Notes under the pieces: model-generated | Database searches by the model: none | What the model saw: only the letters and a program-made list of their open reading frames with translations | Told to the model about the DNA's origin: nothing | Assembly: GCF_022662105.1 (NCBI RefSeq) | Contig: NZ_JAKMCP010000002.1 | Location: 744,001-808,000 of the forward strand | DNA from: Aestuariivivens sediminis | GTDB lineage: Bacteria > Bacteroidota > Bacteroidia > Flavobacteriales > Flavobacteriaceae | Reading direction: 5' to 3' | Length of the DNA: 64,000 nt | Shown: piece after piece, positions 1-8,745 of the stretch | How the letters are laid out: each line of letters opens with the position of its first letter | How positions within the stretch are numbered: position 1 is the first letter of the stretch | Made by a program: the position numbers and the translations under genes

Positions 1-508
1 CCGCCAAAAAAATAAACAAAGTCACCCCAAGGATTTGCAAAGCCACAATTTGTTTTGTTCCAATCTGTTGAAAGGGCTTGTAATACAACCAAACCAAAAA
101 GATAGCAATAACCATAATTATTTCCCATAGGTGTTTATTTATGATTAAGGCCTGCGCATTTATATATTCGAAATTAACCATAAAAACTCCCATGATAACC
201 AGGGCGAGTGTCCTTTTAAAGACATGCTTTACAATGGTAGAATGACTTTCTTGCTTTTGTCTTCTCGAGGTTATGGCATATGGAATGGAAAGGCCTACAA
301 TAAAAAGAAATGCCGGGAATATAATATCCGAAAATCCAATGCCATCGACTTGAGCCGCTTTATGTTTCAACCATTCCGGAACATTGGTCAAGGTCCAGAA
401 GTCGTTTACAAATATCATTAAAAACATGGTTAAAGCCCTAAAAACATCTATAGAGACCACTCTTTTAGAGCTAAAACTTCCGTTATTTATGGTATTCCCT
501 TTATTCAA
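1..508 (-). CDS. HGSNAT/DUF5009-like membrane acyltransferase, partial
   Basis: N-terminal part (about 169 codons) of a multi-pass membrane protein that runs off the left edge. The frame opens with the family's signature RVVSIDVFRALTM at residues 16-28, followed by FSDIIFPAFLFIVGL and further hydrophobic helices, as in the heparan-alpha-glucosaminide N-acetyltransferase / YeiB-like group. Relatives with known function move acetyl groups from cytoplasmic acetyl-CoA to sugars across a membrane; the substrate here is unknown. No ATG precedes the conserved block. I take TTG at 508, which lies just after AAAGGAAA and overlaps the stop of the upstream gene by 8 bases, suggesting translational coupling. 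GTG at 460 is the alternative start. Family call firm, start uncertain. Confidence 0.75.
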   Translation of the reverse strand, partial: MNKGNTINNGSFSSKRVVSIDVFRALTMFLMIFVNDFWTLTNVPEWLKHKAAQVDGIGFSDIIFPAFLFIVGLSIPYAITSRRQKQESHSTIVKHVFKRTLALVIMGVFMVNFEYINAQALIINKHLWEIIMVIAIFLVWLYYKPFQQIGTKQIVALQILGVTLFIFLA

Positions 509-1244
509 ATTTCCTTTCAACAATTTCCATAAATCGGGTTTCGAACTCCTCAAGGTCATTCCAATTATTATAATCAGGTTTAACCATTTCTTCTATAAAT
601 TTCTTGGCTTCGGTATAGGAGGCTATGGTGTTTAATTGAGAAATGACCCGGTCATAATCTTCATTCCTGCCATCGAATAACTGCTTAATAAAAGCTATTT
701 TATCGTTAAGGCCAATATCTAACCGGCCTTTTTTTATTTTATCATTCAGTGATTTCTTTTCATTGGACAAGCCGTTGTCGGATTTAGAAACGGGCTCAAA
801 GATTGGGGTGTTTTCAAATCCCGCAGTAATGTCATCTAAGTTATTTTGATGTCCTTTTTTCTCAGGAATGGCGTCTTCAAAAACGATATCGATATCTTCC
901 ACATCATCAGGCATGTGGGAAACCATATCCTTGATTTTATTCATAACCGGTTCCATGATATCATCGTCTTTTACCTCGTCCAGATTAATATATATTTTGT
1001 CCTCAACTTCAATAGTATCACTTATTTTGTTATTAAAGGCTGTATCCAACATATCAAAAAAAGAGGAGTCACTTCCAATGGTCGGGATGTCCTCCTCAAA
1101 ATTTTCATGAGCAAACTTTAAAACCGTTAGGGTTTCATATAAAGCAGAGACTTCGGTATGCATTTTTACGACATCTTCCTTTCCCTTTAATTTTAAAATT
1201 CTATTTGCTATACTTATCAACTCAGACTCAAGCTTCTTCTTCAT
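501..1244 (-). CDS. conserved acidic hypothetical protein
   Basis: A 247-residue cytoplasmic protein with no signal peptide or membrane segment and no domain I recognise. The N-terminus (about 1-50) is helical (KLESELISIANRILKLKG). The middle (about 80-170) is low-complexity and rich in Asp and Glu, probably disordered. The C-terminus from about residue 179 (LNDKIAFIKQLFDG to the end) is a compact helical block that looks like the conserved core. It starts divergently from tdk and overlaps the start of the HGSNAT-like gene. I believe close relatives occur widely in flavobacteria as unnamed proteins. No function is assigned. Confidence 0.7.
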   Translation of the reverse strand: MKKKLESELISIANRILKLKGKEDVVKMHTEVSALYETLTVLKFAHENFEEDIPTIGSDSSFFDMLDTAFNNKISDTIEVEDKIYINLDEVKDDDIMEPVMNKIKDMVSHMPDDVEDIDIVFEDAIPEKKGHQNNLDDITAGFENTPIFEPVSKSDNGLSNEKKSLNDKIKKGRLDIGLNDKIAFIKQLFDGRNEDYDRVISQLNTIASYTEAKKFIEEMVKPDYNNWNDLEEFETRFMEIVERKFE

Positions 1245-1322
1245 TATTTTTTATTTTAAAATTAATGCCATATTGGCTTTTGATTTTTAATAAATTTACG
1301 CCACCTTTATACAAACGAATAA

Positions 1323-1330
1323 TAGCTTTG
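1323..1330 (+). promoter_or_regulatory. candidate -7 box of tdk-alr
   Basis: TAGCTTTG fits the Bacteroidota sigma-A -7 consensus TAnnTTTG and lies 21 bases ahead of the tdk ATG. A clear -33 TTTG at normal spacing is not visible, so this is only a candidate. Confidence 0.4.
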
Positions 1331-1351
1331 TTTTAGTGTTAAATTTACAAA

Positions 1352-1999
1352 ATGTTTCTTGAAAATACGGTAAATCATAAAGAACAATTTGGTTGGATTG
1401 AGGTCATTTGCGGCTCCATGTTTTCCGGGAAAACCGAAGAGCTCATTCGTAGACTCAAACGGGCTCAAATTGCAAGGCAAAAGGTGGAAATTTTTAAACC
1501 GGCCCTGGATATTCGTTATGATGAAGATATGGTGGTGTCGCACGATGCGAACGAAATTCGTTCCACACCTGTTCCTGCCGCTGCTAATATTCCCATTTTA
1601 GCGGATGGCTGTGATGTGGTTGGTATAGATGAGGCCCAGTTTTTTGATGATGAGATCGTACGAATATGTAACGATTTGGCCAATAAAGGTGTTCGTGTTA
1701 TTGTAGCCGGATTGGATATGGATTTTAAAGGCAATCCTTTCGGCCCCATGCCTTACCTTATGGCTACAGCCGAATATGTGACCAAAGTTCACGCGGTCTG
1801 CACCCGAACGGGTAATTTAGCACAATACAGTTACCGAAAAGCAAAAAGTGATAGCCTGGTGTTCCTGGGTGAAGTGGAAGAATACGAGCCCTTAAGCAGA
1901 GCAGCCTATTATAAAGTGACCATGCGTGACAAAATACGTAATATGAAGGTGAACGATGCCGAGGAAATTATCCCTAAAACGAAGGAACCTGATGCCTAA
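1352..1999 (+). CDS. tdk: thymidine kinase (type II)
   Basis: Phosphorylates thymidine to dTMP in the salvage pathway. The P-loop is at residues 21-28 (GSMFSGKT), the catalytic Glu is Glu94 in DEAQFF, and the later [14 protein letters not shown] block leads to the lasso region. At 215 residues it has the usual length. One oddity: the structural zinc site of type II kinases, normally four Cys/His in two CxxC-like pairs, is mostly gone; the first pair reads CTRT and the last site reads LSRAAY. This may be normal for the phylum. The stop overlaps the alr start by 8 bases (ATGCCTAA), so the two are co-translated. Confidence 0.95.
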   Translation: MFLENTVNHKEQFGWIEVICGSMFSGKTEELIRRLKRAQIARQKVEIFKPALDIRYDEDMVVSHDANEIRSTPVPAAANIPILADGCDVVGIDEAQFFDDEIVRICNDLANKGVRVIVAGLDMDFKGNPFGPMPYLMATAEYVTKVHAVCTRTGNLAQYSYRKAKSDSLVFLGEVEEYEPLSRAAYYKVTMRDKIRNMKVNDAEEIIPKTKEPDA

Positions 2000-3098
2000 A
2001 GCGCAAGAAACCGTACTTGAAATAGATTTAAATGCACTCAAACACAATGTTGCACACCTTAAATCTAAACTCCAAAAAAACACGAAGTTCTTAGCCGTTG
2101 TTAAAGCTTTTGCTTATGGCAGTGACGCCTGCGAGATAGCCCAATTTTTAGAGGAACTCAAAATAGATTATTTTGCAGTAGCTTATGTAAAAGAGGGTAT
2201 CGCATTACGAAAAGCTGGCATTAGGACCCCTATTCTGGTCCTTCATCCACAAACCGCTAGCCTTACCGAACTGATTGAATATGATCTGGAACCCAGTTTG
2301 TATAACGCTAAAATTTTAACCGCGTTTTTAGATCTGGCCTTAGCTAAAAACCAAAAGAATTATCCTGTCCATATCAAATTTAATACCGGATTAAACCGAT
2401 TGGGCTTTTGGGAAAACGATGTGGAGTATGTCCTCTCTAAGATAAAAACATCTCCTGTTAAAATCGCTTCAATTTTTTCGCATTTGGCGGCAAGCGAGGA
2501 CCTTAACGAAAAGGAATTTAGCTTGGGGCAAATAGAAATGTTTAAAACTATTACCGAACAGTGTATTCAAAAGATTGGATACCGTCCTATGTTACACATG
2601 TGTAACACATCGGGTATTTTAAACTATCCGAAAGCCCATTTTGATATGGTGCGATGTGGTATAGGATTATATGGCTATGGAAATTCTAAAACAGAAAGTG
2701 CAAACCTGAAACCCATTGCGACATTAAAAACCATTATTTCTCAAATCCATTTCATAGAAAAAGGGGAAAGTGTGGGCTATAACAGAGCATTCAAATCAGA
2801 GTCCATTGCAAAAACAGCCACCTTACCCATTGGCCATGCCGATGGTATTTCAAGAATTTACGGTAATGGAAAAGGATTTGTAACCATAAATGGGCAAAAG
2901 GCTCCAATAATAGGACATGTTTGTATGGACATGATTATGGTCAATATTACCCATGTCCATTGTAGTGAAGGTGATGAAGTTATTGTTTTTGGTGGCCAAT
3001 CCACCTCTGCTGAAGCCTTGGCTGAAGCAGCCGGCACCATATCATATGAGCTTATTACCAGCATATCTCAGCGGGTTAAACGCGTGCTCCTTAAATAA
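1992..3098 (+). CDS. alr: alanine racemase
   Basis: PLP enzyme interconverting L- and D-alanine, supplying D-Ala for peptidoglycan. The PLP lysine is Lys38 in VVKAFAYGS, the second-domain catalytic tyrosine lies in [10 protein letters not shown], and the C-terminal [12 protein letters not shown] block is conserved. I start at ATG 1992 (368 residues), not at the upstream in-frame codon at 1956, because 1992 is preceded by GAAGGA and gives the normal family N-terminus ([14 protein letters not shown]). It overlaps the tdk stop, forming a two-gene unit. The PLP motif has FAYGS where many racemases have NAYGHG, a mild deviation. Confidence 0.95.
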   Translation: MPKAQETVLEIDLNALKHNVAHLKSKLQKNTKFLAVVKAFAYGSDACEIAQFLEELKIDYFAVAYVKEGIALRKAGIRTPILVLHPQTASLTELIEYDLEPSLYNAKILTAFLDLALAKNQKNYPVHIKFNTGLNRLGFWENDVEYVLSKIKTSPVKIASIFSHLAASEDLNEKEFSLGQIEMFKTITEQCIQKIGYRPMLHMCNTSGILNYPKAHFDMVRCGIGLYGYGNSKTESANLKPIATLKTIISQIHFIEKGESVGYNRAFKSESIAKTATLPIGHADGISRIYGNGKGFVTINGQKAPIIGHVCMDMIMVNITHVHCSEGDEVIVFGGQSTSAEALAEAAGTISYELITSISQRVKRVLLK

Positions 3099-3169
3099 TT
3101 CCTTAACATAGGTTAATTTACCGTCTTTTTTAAGTATTTTAGTCAGGTACTAACTAAAAATTTATCATT

Positions 3170-3571
3170 ATGCTTAAAGAATTTAAAGCGTTTGCAATGA
3201 AAGGCAACCTGGTTGATATTGCCGTTGCTTTTGTAATGGGTGCTGCCTTTAACAAGGTGGTCAGCTCTTTTACCGGAGGCATTGTCTCTCCTTTAATAGG
3301 ATTAATTTTTAAATCGGATTTTAAAGACCAGAAATGGATTATTTCTGAAGGCACATTAAATGATGCCGGAGAAAAAGTGGGTGAAGTGGCCGTTATGTGG
3401 GGCGACTTTTTAACAAATACCATAGACTTTATTATTGTTGCCTTTGTGATGTTTATGCTTATAAAAGGCCTTAGTCAAATGAAGAAAAAGGAAGAACCGG
3501 CTCCTGCACCTCCTGCTGGTCCAACCCAAGAAGAATTACTTGCTGAAATAAGAGATTTATTGAAAAAATAA
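3170..3571 (+). CDS. mscL: large-conductance mechanosensitive channel
   Basis: A 133-residue inner-membrane channel that opens under membrane tension during hypo-osmotic shock. It has the N-terminal amphipathic helix (LKEFKAFAMKGNLVDIAVAF), a first transmembrane helix, a periplasmic loop (about 45-80), a second helix (TIDFIIVAFVMFMLI) and the charged C-terminal bundle with a Pro-rich linker (EEPAPAPPAGP). The length is normal. It is monocistronic: alr ends 71 bases upstream, and a strong terminator follows at 3610-3645. Confidence 0.96.
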   Translation: MLKEFKAFAMKGNLVDIAVAFVMGAAFNKVVSSFTGGIVSPLIGLIFKSDFKDQKWIISEGTLNDAGEKVGEVAVMWGDFLTNTIDFIIVAFVMFMLIKGLSQMKKKEEPAPAPPAGPTQEELLAEIRDLLKK

Positions 3572-3609
3572 CATCTTGTTAAATATATAACTTAGTGTTA
3601 TTTGTTGTT

Positions 3610-3645
3610 AAAAAGCCTTCATTCCATTAAAAATGAAGGCTTTTT
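3610..3645 (+). terminator. rho-independent terminator of mscL
   Basis: Perfect 14-base inverted repeat: AAAAAGCCTTCATT, an 8-base loop, then AATGAAGGCTTTTT. It lies 38 bases after the mscL stop and ends in a T run. Confidence 0.9.
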
Positions 3646-3671
3646 ATACGTCCCATATTTTAAATATTGTA

Positions 3672-3679
3672 TAATTTTG
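3672..3679 (+). promoter_or_regulatory. candidate -7 box of asd
   Basis: TAATTTTG matches TAnnTTTG exactly and lies 26 bases before the asd ATG at 3706, just after the mscL terminator. It implies a leader of roughly 20 bases. Confidence 0.5.
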
Positions 3680-3705
3680 TCGCTCAAATTCTAAATGTAA
3701 TAAAG

Positions 3706-4695
3706 ATGAAAGTAGCTGTTGTTGGTGCCACTGGTATGGTTGGAGAAGTCATGTTAAAAGTATTGGAAGAGCGTAAATTCCCGATTACTGAATTAATCCC
3801 TGTAGCTTCTGAAAGGTCGGTAGGTAAGATCATTTCCTATCAGGGAAAAGAATATAGTGTCGTTGGTTTAGAAACAGCCGTTTCATTACGCCCGGACATT
3901 GCTTTATTTTCGGCTGGCGGAGGTACCTCCTTGGAGTGGGCTCCTAAGTTTGCTGAAGTCGGAACAACTGTAGTCGACAACTCATCGGCATGGCGTATGG
4001 ATCCTACCAAAAAACTGGTCGTCCCGGAAATTAATGCGAACGTCCTAACAAAGGAGGATAAAATAATTGCTAATCCCAATTGTTCAACCATCCAAATGGT
4101 TATGGCCTTGAATCCCCTTCATAAAGCCTATAAAATGAAACGCGTTGTTGTCTCTACATACCAATCGGTTTCCGGAACAGGCGTTAAAGCCGTGCGACAA
4201 TTAGAAAATGAAATCGCAGGTATTGAAGGTGAAATGGCCTATCCATACCCTATTGGCAGAAATGCCTTGCCGCACTGCGATGTGTTTGAAGAAAACGGCT
4301 ATACCAAGGAAGAAATGAAATTGGCCAAAGAGCCACAAAAAATAATGAACGACAGTAGCTTTTCCGTATCGGCTACTGCTGTAAGAATCCCGACTGCAGG
4401 TGGACACAGTGAATCGGTAAACGTTGAGTTTGAGAACGATTTTGATTTAAGCGAGGTGCGCCAACTACTCAGCGAAACCCCGGGAGTGGTGGTTCAGGAT
4501 AATACAGATACCAATACGTATCCCATGCCTATTTATGCACATAACAAGGACGAGGTTTTTGTCGGTAGAATTAGAAGAGATGAATCGCAACCCAACACCT
4601 TGAACATGTGGATAGTTGCCGACAACCTCCGCAAGGGTGCGGCTACCAATACCATCCAAATTGCGGAGTACTTAGTGGAACATCATTTAGTGTAA
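3706..4695 (+). CDS. asd: aspartate-semialdehyde dehydrogenase
   Basis: Reduces aspartyl phosphate to aspartate semialdehyde with NADPH, for lysine/diaminopimelate, threonine and methionine synthesis. Rossmann motif GATGMVG at residues 7-13, catalytic Cys126 in NPNCSTIQ, and the active-site RIPTAGGHSE segment. I use ATG 3706 (329 residues), which starts directly with the Rossmann strand; an in-frame TTG at 3667 would add 13 residues unlike the family and would precede the likely promoter. It stands alone between the mscL terminator and a non-coding gap. Confidence 0.96.
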   Translation: MKVAVVGATGMVGEVMLKVLEERKFPITELIPVASERSVGKIISYQGKEYSVVGLETAVSLRPDIALFSAGGGTSLEWAPKFAEVGTTVVDNSSAWRMDPTKKLVVPEINANVLTKEDKIIANPNCSTIQMVMALNPLHKAYKMKRVVVSTYQSVSGTGVKAVRQLENEIAGIEGEMAYPYPIGRNALPHCDVFEENGYTKEEMKLAKEPQKIMNDSSFSVSATAVRIPTAGGHSESVNVEFENDFDLSEVRQLLSETPGVVVQDNTDTNTYPMPIYAHNKDEVFVGRIRRDESQPNTLNMWIVADNLRKGAATNTIQIAEYLVEHHLV

Positions 4696-4743
4696 TGTAA
4701 CCTTTTTGCTGGTTAAAAGAGGGATATAAAGAGGCTTCGCCGC

Positions 4744-4769
4744 GGTCAGGTTGAGCGCAGTCGAAACCT
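4744..4769. repeat. short intergenic repeat-like element (GGTTGAGCGCAGTCGAAACC type)
   Basis: The spacer after asd holds GGTTGAGCGCAGTCGAAACC, an imperfect palindrome. From memory, this motif recurs in intergenic DNA of many Flavobacteriaceae. Only one copy is seen in this window, so repetitiveness cannot be shown here. Confidence 0.45.
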
Positions 4770-4871
4770 ATGGTTAGGTTAGCTATAATTGAAAACCTTT
4801 GGACAAAATCTGTACCGAATGAAGGCGACGTTTACTGTGTGACAGATCAATGCCGTTTTAAACTCCCTTTT

Positions 4872-5834
4872 TTATTCCTGATAAATAAAGGACATGGCCT
4901 CCTCGGATTCGGCTTTCCTTAAAATCACCTGCGCTATATATTCACAAACCTGCTTTTGACCTTCAAAATTTATAAAATCAACCGTATCCTCAGGGGTATG
5001 GTATTGCGGATGTCCACCGGTATGCATGCCTAAAACCGATATGTTCTTTTTATAAAACGACACATGATCCGATCCACCAACCGATCCGGCATGGACAATA
5101 GGGGTTAACCCCAGGGATTCCCCCAAAGACCTCATAAACTCCACACCATTAGGAAAGGTTCCGGCCCCTCCCATATAAACCTGCTTTTCGGTATTCATCC
5201 TACCCACCATATCCATGTTGATCATCAATTTTAGCTGGGACAAACGAACTGGGGGATGATTCACGAAATATTGGCTTCCCAATAAACCTTGTTCTTCCGC
5301 GCCAAACGCAACAAAAATGATACTGCGTTTGAGTTTCCCCTTTTGGGACATGATGTATTCCGCAATCTCCAACAAAGCCGCTGTCCCACTGGCATTATCA
5401 TCTGCCCCATGATATACCACACCGCGTTTCTCCGATTTTGAGGACGGGCCCCCAAGACCTAAATGATCATAATGGGCCCCCAGCACCAAAAACTCCCTTT
5501 TTAATATGGGATCATTCCCTTCAATAAATCCAATGACATTCCATGTTTTGGCGTCTTTTACCGGTTGGTTCTTATCCGCCTTTAGTTTGGCAACAAATTT
5601 TTGCTTATATCCATTCTGAAAGGACTTTAATCCAAGTGCTCTAAATTCCTTTCTTATATAACGCACAACTTGTCTGTTGGCATGACCCCCGGGAGCACGA
5701 CCTGCATTGTCGTTCGATGTTAAAAATAACATATGGGCATGGAGTTCGTTTACGGTTATCCCATCCTGTGAAAACATGCTGAAACAGAACACATGAATTC
5801 CTACCAAAAAAACATATTTTACAATCATGGTCAA
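4872..5834 (-). CDS. secreted M28 family zinc aminopeptidase
   Basis: A 320-residue exported peptidase. A signal peptide covers about residues 1-22 (IVKYVFLVGIHVFCFSMFSQ). The M28 two-zinc set is complete: His121 in GAHYDHLG, Asp145 in GADDNASG, the Glu pair Glu180-Glu181 in AEEQGLLG, Asp208 in NMDMVGRM, and His279 in HPQYHTPEDT. It probably trims peptides in the periplasm or outside the cell. It stands alone, convergent with asd and divergent from the ABC ATPase gene. The first codons read MTM; either Met could start. Confidence 0.92.
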   Translation of the reverse strand: MTMIVKYVFLVGIHVFCFSMFSQDGITVNELHAHMLFLTSNDNAGRAPGGHANRQVVRYIRKEFRALGLKSFQNGYKQKFVAKLKADKNQPVKDAKTWNVIGFIEGNDPILKREFLVLGAHYDHLGLGGPSSKSEKRGVVYHGADDNASGTAALLEIAEYIMSQKGKLKRSIIFVAFGAEEQGLLGSQYFVNHPPVRLSQLKLMINMDMVGRMNTEKQVYMGGAGTFPNGVEFMRSLGESLGLTPIVHAGSVGGSDHVSFYKKNISVLGMHTGGHPQYHTPEDTVDFINFEGQKQVCEYIAQVILRKAESEEAMSFIYQE

Positions 5835-6030
5835 ATCATCTCATTATCCCCCAAAGATATAGAATATGCTCTTTGATTTTACTTTTGGACTTATCATAAA
5901 TTCTTCTAAATCATTTGTGTATTTTTGAAGCGGGGTTTCGAGATTATCCTCATGGGTAATTATTAACCCAAAGACCCGAATTAGAGGTTGTTTTCTAGGT
6001 TTCGGATTACTATTTTATACCTTTTCAATT

Positions 6031-6942
6031 ATGCTCATTGTTAAAAACCTTTCTTTTTCTTATAACAAAGCACTTGTTTTAAATGACATTTCATTTCAGC
6101 TAAAACCAGGTGAAATCCTTGCTGTTATTGGTGAAAGTGGCTCCGGTAAAAGCACCTTGCTAAAATTACTATACGGTGAATACGATTTAAACCAAGGCCA
6201 TATGTTCTGGAATGATCAGGAAATTTTAGGACCAAAGTATAATCTCATTACCGGTCCCGAATATATGAAATATGTCGCTCAGGAATTTGACTTGATGCCA
6301 TTTACAACAGTTGCTGAGAACATAGGTGCTTTTCTTTCAAACTTTTACCCAGAAGAAAAAGAGAACCGTATACGGGAATTATTGGAAGTGGTTGAACTCA
6401 CGGAACACTCCCAAACCAAAGTAAAACATCTGAGTGGTGGACAAAAACAGCGGGTTGCCCTAGCCAAGGCCTTGGCAAAACAACCGGAGATATTATTGCT
6501 CGATGAACCGTTTAGCCATATCGATAATTTTAAAAAACAATCCCTACGCCGAAGTTTATTCCGATTTTTAAAGAAGGAAAACATAACCTGCATTGTGGCG
6601 ACTCACGATAAAAACGATGTTATGTCCTATGCCCAAACCATGATTGTTCTGGAGAATACAAAGGTCATTGCCAACAACATCCCGGAGGCCTTGTATAATA
6701 ATCCTATTAACCCCTTGGTTGCTTCTTTTTTTGGTGAATTTAACACCATTGAAAATGAAATTATTTATGCCCATCAACTTCAGGTTGTCAAACAGTCCAA
6801 CTTAAAGGTTACCGTTGAGCACTCCTATTATAAAGGCACCCATTACTTAATTGCAGCCGATTATAACGGCAAAACCCTATTCTTTGAACATCCATCACGC
6901 CTTAAAAAAAATTCCACCTTGTTTTTAACAATCAATCGTTAA
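6031..6942 (+). CDS. ABC transporter ATP-binding protein with TOBE-like tail
   Basis: A 303-residue ATPase subunit. Walker A GESGSGKST at 34-42, signature LSGGQKQR at about 133-140, Walker B ILLLDEPF soon after, and the H-loop VATHDKND. After about residue 230 an extra C-terminal domain (VTVEHSYYKGTHYLIAADY) resembles the TOBE-like domains of PotA/FbpC/CysA-type importers, so import of an ion or small solute is possible. No permease or binding protein is adjacent, which is unusual for that class. The next gene, an ATP-grasp enzyme, starts 41 bases downstream on the same strand. Confidence 0.85.
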   Translation: MLIVKNLSFSYNKALVLNDISFQLKPGEILAVIGESGSGKSTLLKLLYGEYDLNQGHMFWNDQEILGPKYNLITGPEYMKYVAQEFDLMPFTTVAENIGAFLSNFYPEEKENRIRELLEVVELTEHSQTKVKHLSGGQKQRVALAKALAKQPEILLLDEPFSHIDNFKKQSLRRSLFRFLKKENITCIVATHDKNDVMSYAQTMIVLENTKVIANNIPEALYNNPINPLVASFFGEFNTIENEIIYAHQLQVVKQSNLKVTVEHSYYKGTHYLIAADYNGKTLFFEHPSRLKKNSTLFLTINR

Positions 6943-6983
6943 ATAGCATACATTTGCGCCATTAAATTTCTGTTTTATAGCAG

Positions 6984-8294
6984 TTGAAAAAGGCACCTAT
7001 TGTCAAAAATTCCTCCGTAAAAAGAGCGTTTCTTTTTATATCAAAGTGGGGAGAAATACTCGATATTGCACACGCAATTCAAAAAGAAGGTCATTTAGTA
7101 AAACTTTTTATTGATGACAAACCCTCCAGGGAAATCGGATATGGATTTGTTAAAAAAGTCACTAATTGGCAAAACCATATTGACTGGGCAGACGTTATCG
7201 TTTTTGATTATAATGGATACGGTGAGATATGTGATGCGTTAAGGGCTTCCGGAAAATTAGTCTTTGGTGGTTCGGCATATACGGATTTGTTAGAACTCGA
7301 TAGAAACTTTGGCCAACAAGAGCTTAAAAGGCATAAAATAAAAACCCTGCCCTTTAAAGAGTTCTCCAATTTCCAGGATGCCATAACCTATGTTGAGCAA
7401 AACCCTGATGCCTATGTCATTAAACCATGTGGTGAAATTCAGGATCTCAAACAATTATTGTTTGTAGGCAGTGATGATGAAGGTCTGGATATCATACGCG
7501 TGCTAAAGGCCTACGAAAAATCATGGGGTAACACCTTTGGCAATTTTCAATTACAAAGAAAAGTTCGTGGGGTTGAGGTATCGGTGTCTGCTTTTTTTAA
7601 TGGCAATCACTTTATAAGGCCCCTTAATGTAACCTTCGAACATAAAAAACTATTCCCAAATGAGCTTGGCGTATCCACCGGTGAAATGGGATCTAGTATG
7701 TTTTGGGTTAACCACTCTCCTATTTTCGATGCCACGCTTAAGAAATTCGAAGGCTCACTAGCGAGGAACCATTTCGTGGGACACATTGATATTAACTGCA
7801 TTGTAAACGGGAACGGGATTTATCCTCTGGAATTCACTTCACGGTTTGGATACCCTCAGGTTTACATCCAAAGAGATGGCATAAACGAACCTCTGGGCAA
7901 CCTGATTTATAAAATTGCGTGTGGTGACACCTTTGTTTTCAACACTAAAAAAGGGTTCCAAATTGGGGCCTATATTGTAGTGCCCCCATTTCCGTACACC
8001 GACAAAAAGAGCTTTGATCTCTTTTCAAAAGACTCTGTTATAATTTTCAAAAAAGAACTTAAAGAAGGCGTTCATCCCATACATCTGAAATGCATCAATA
8101 ACGAATGGCTCATTACCGGTAATACAGGTATCGCCCTTCTTATTACGGGAATTGGTATTACCATGAAAGATGCCAGACGTATGATGCAAAACCGAATTGA
8201 CAACATTATTGTGAATAACAGTTATTACCGAACGGATATTGGTAACCGATGGATTGAAGATTCAGATAAACTTTGGGCCTGGGGCCTGTTATAA
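6984..8294 (+). CDS. PurD-like ATP-grasp ligase (GARS paralogue)
   Basis: A 436-residue protein related to phosphoribosylamine-glycine ligase but not a typical PurD. It has an N-terminal Rossmann-like domain (RAFLFISKWGEILDIAHAI), an ATP-grasp core with VIKPCGEIQ, the PurD-like block FEHKKLFPNELGVSTGEMG, and the metal-binding LEFTSRFGYP. The N-terminal glycine-loop region of true PurD is not recognisable. The start is TTG at 6984; no earlier ATG fits. It is followed 4 bases later by a GNAT gene, so ligation then acetylation of a small molecule is conceivable. Substrate unknown. Confidence 0.75.
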   Translation: MKKAPIVKNSSVKRAFLFISKWGEILDIAHAIQKEGHLVKLFIDDKPSREIGYGFVKKVTNWQNHIDWADVIVFDYNGYGEICDALRASGKLVFGGSAYTDLLELDRNFGQQELKRHKIKTLPFKEFSNFQDAITYVEQNPDAYVIKPCGEIQDLKQLLFVGSDDEGLDIIRVLKAYEKSWGNTFGNFQLQRKVRGVEVSVSAFFNGNHFIRPLNVTFEHKKLFPNELGVSTGEMGSSMFWVNHSPIFDATLKKFEGSLARNHFVGHIDINCIVNGNGIYPLEFTSRFGYPQVYIQRDGINEPLGNLIYKIACGDTFVFNTKKGFQIGAYIVVPPFPYTDKKSFDLFSKDSVIIFKKELKEGVHPIHLKCINNEWLITGNTGIALLITGIGITMKDARRMMQNRIDNIIVNNSYYRTDIGNRWIEDSDKLWAWGLL

Positions 8295-8298
8295 AAAC

Positions 8299-8745
8299 AT
8301 GAAACTCCTTTTTAAAAAAAACAGGGTTCCCCATCGGTTTTTTAGGATATTACCCTTAGACTGGAAAAACAGCATCGTTCCACAATGGCCCAATTATAAG
8401 GCATCCTCCTCCATTTATGTCATTGAATGCGATGGTCAGGTTATTGCAGGTGGTATTGTATTTTCTAAAACCCCACCTCATGCCACACCCATCGAACTGG
8501 AGTACAACTATTTGTTCAAAGCGAATTATTTGTACATAGGCTACTTATATGTATTGCCGGAATTCCGCAACAAAAATATAGCCAGCAAATGGCTGGAAGC
8601 CGTAAAAAACCGGTATGACAAACAAAAATTTTGGTTGACCATTGAGGTTTTCGATTTAAAATTTTTTTATGAAAAAAACGGATTTAAGCTTATGGACTCC
8701 AGTCCCTGTTTACATTCCGATGAATGGGTTATGATATCAGAATAG
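8299..8745 (+). CDS. GNAT family N-acetyltransferase
   Basis: A 148-residue acetyltransferase. The acetyl-CoA binding core is visible as YLYIGYLYVLPEFRNKNIAS (motif A, normally Q/RxxGxG/A, here RNKNIAS), followed by the C-terminal strand with FYEKNGFKL. I start at ATG 8299, 4 bases after the ATP-grasp stop; an upstream in-frame codon at 8239 would overlap that gene by 56 bases and add unrelated residues. It is coupled to the ATP-grasp gene and its stop abuts that of the convergent GreA-like gene. Substrate unknown. Confidence 0.82.
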   Translation: MKLLFKKNRVPHRFFRILPLDWKNSIVPQWPNYKASSSIYVIECDGQVIAGGIVFSKTPPHATPIELEYNYLFKANYLYIGYLYVLPEFRNKNIASKWLEAVKNRYDKQKFWLTIEVFDLKFFYEKNGFKLMDSSPCLHSDEWVMISE

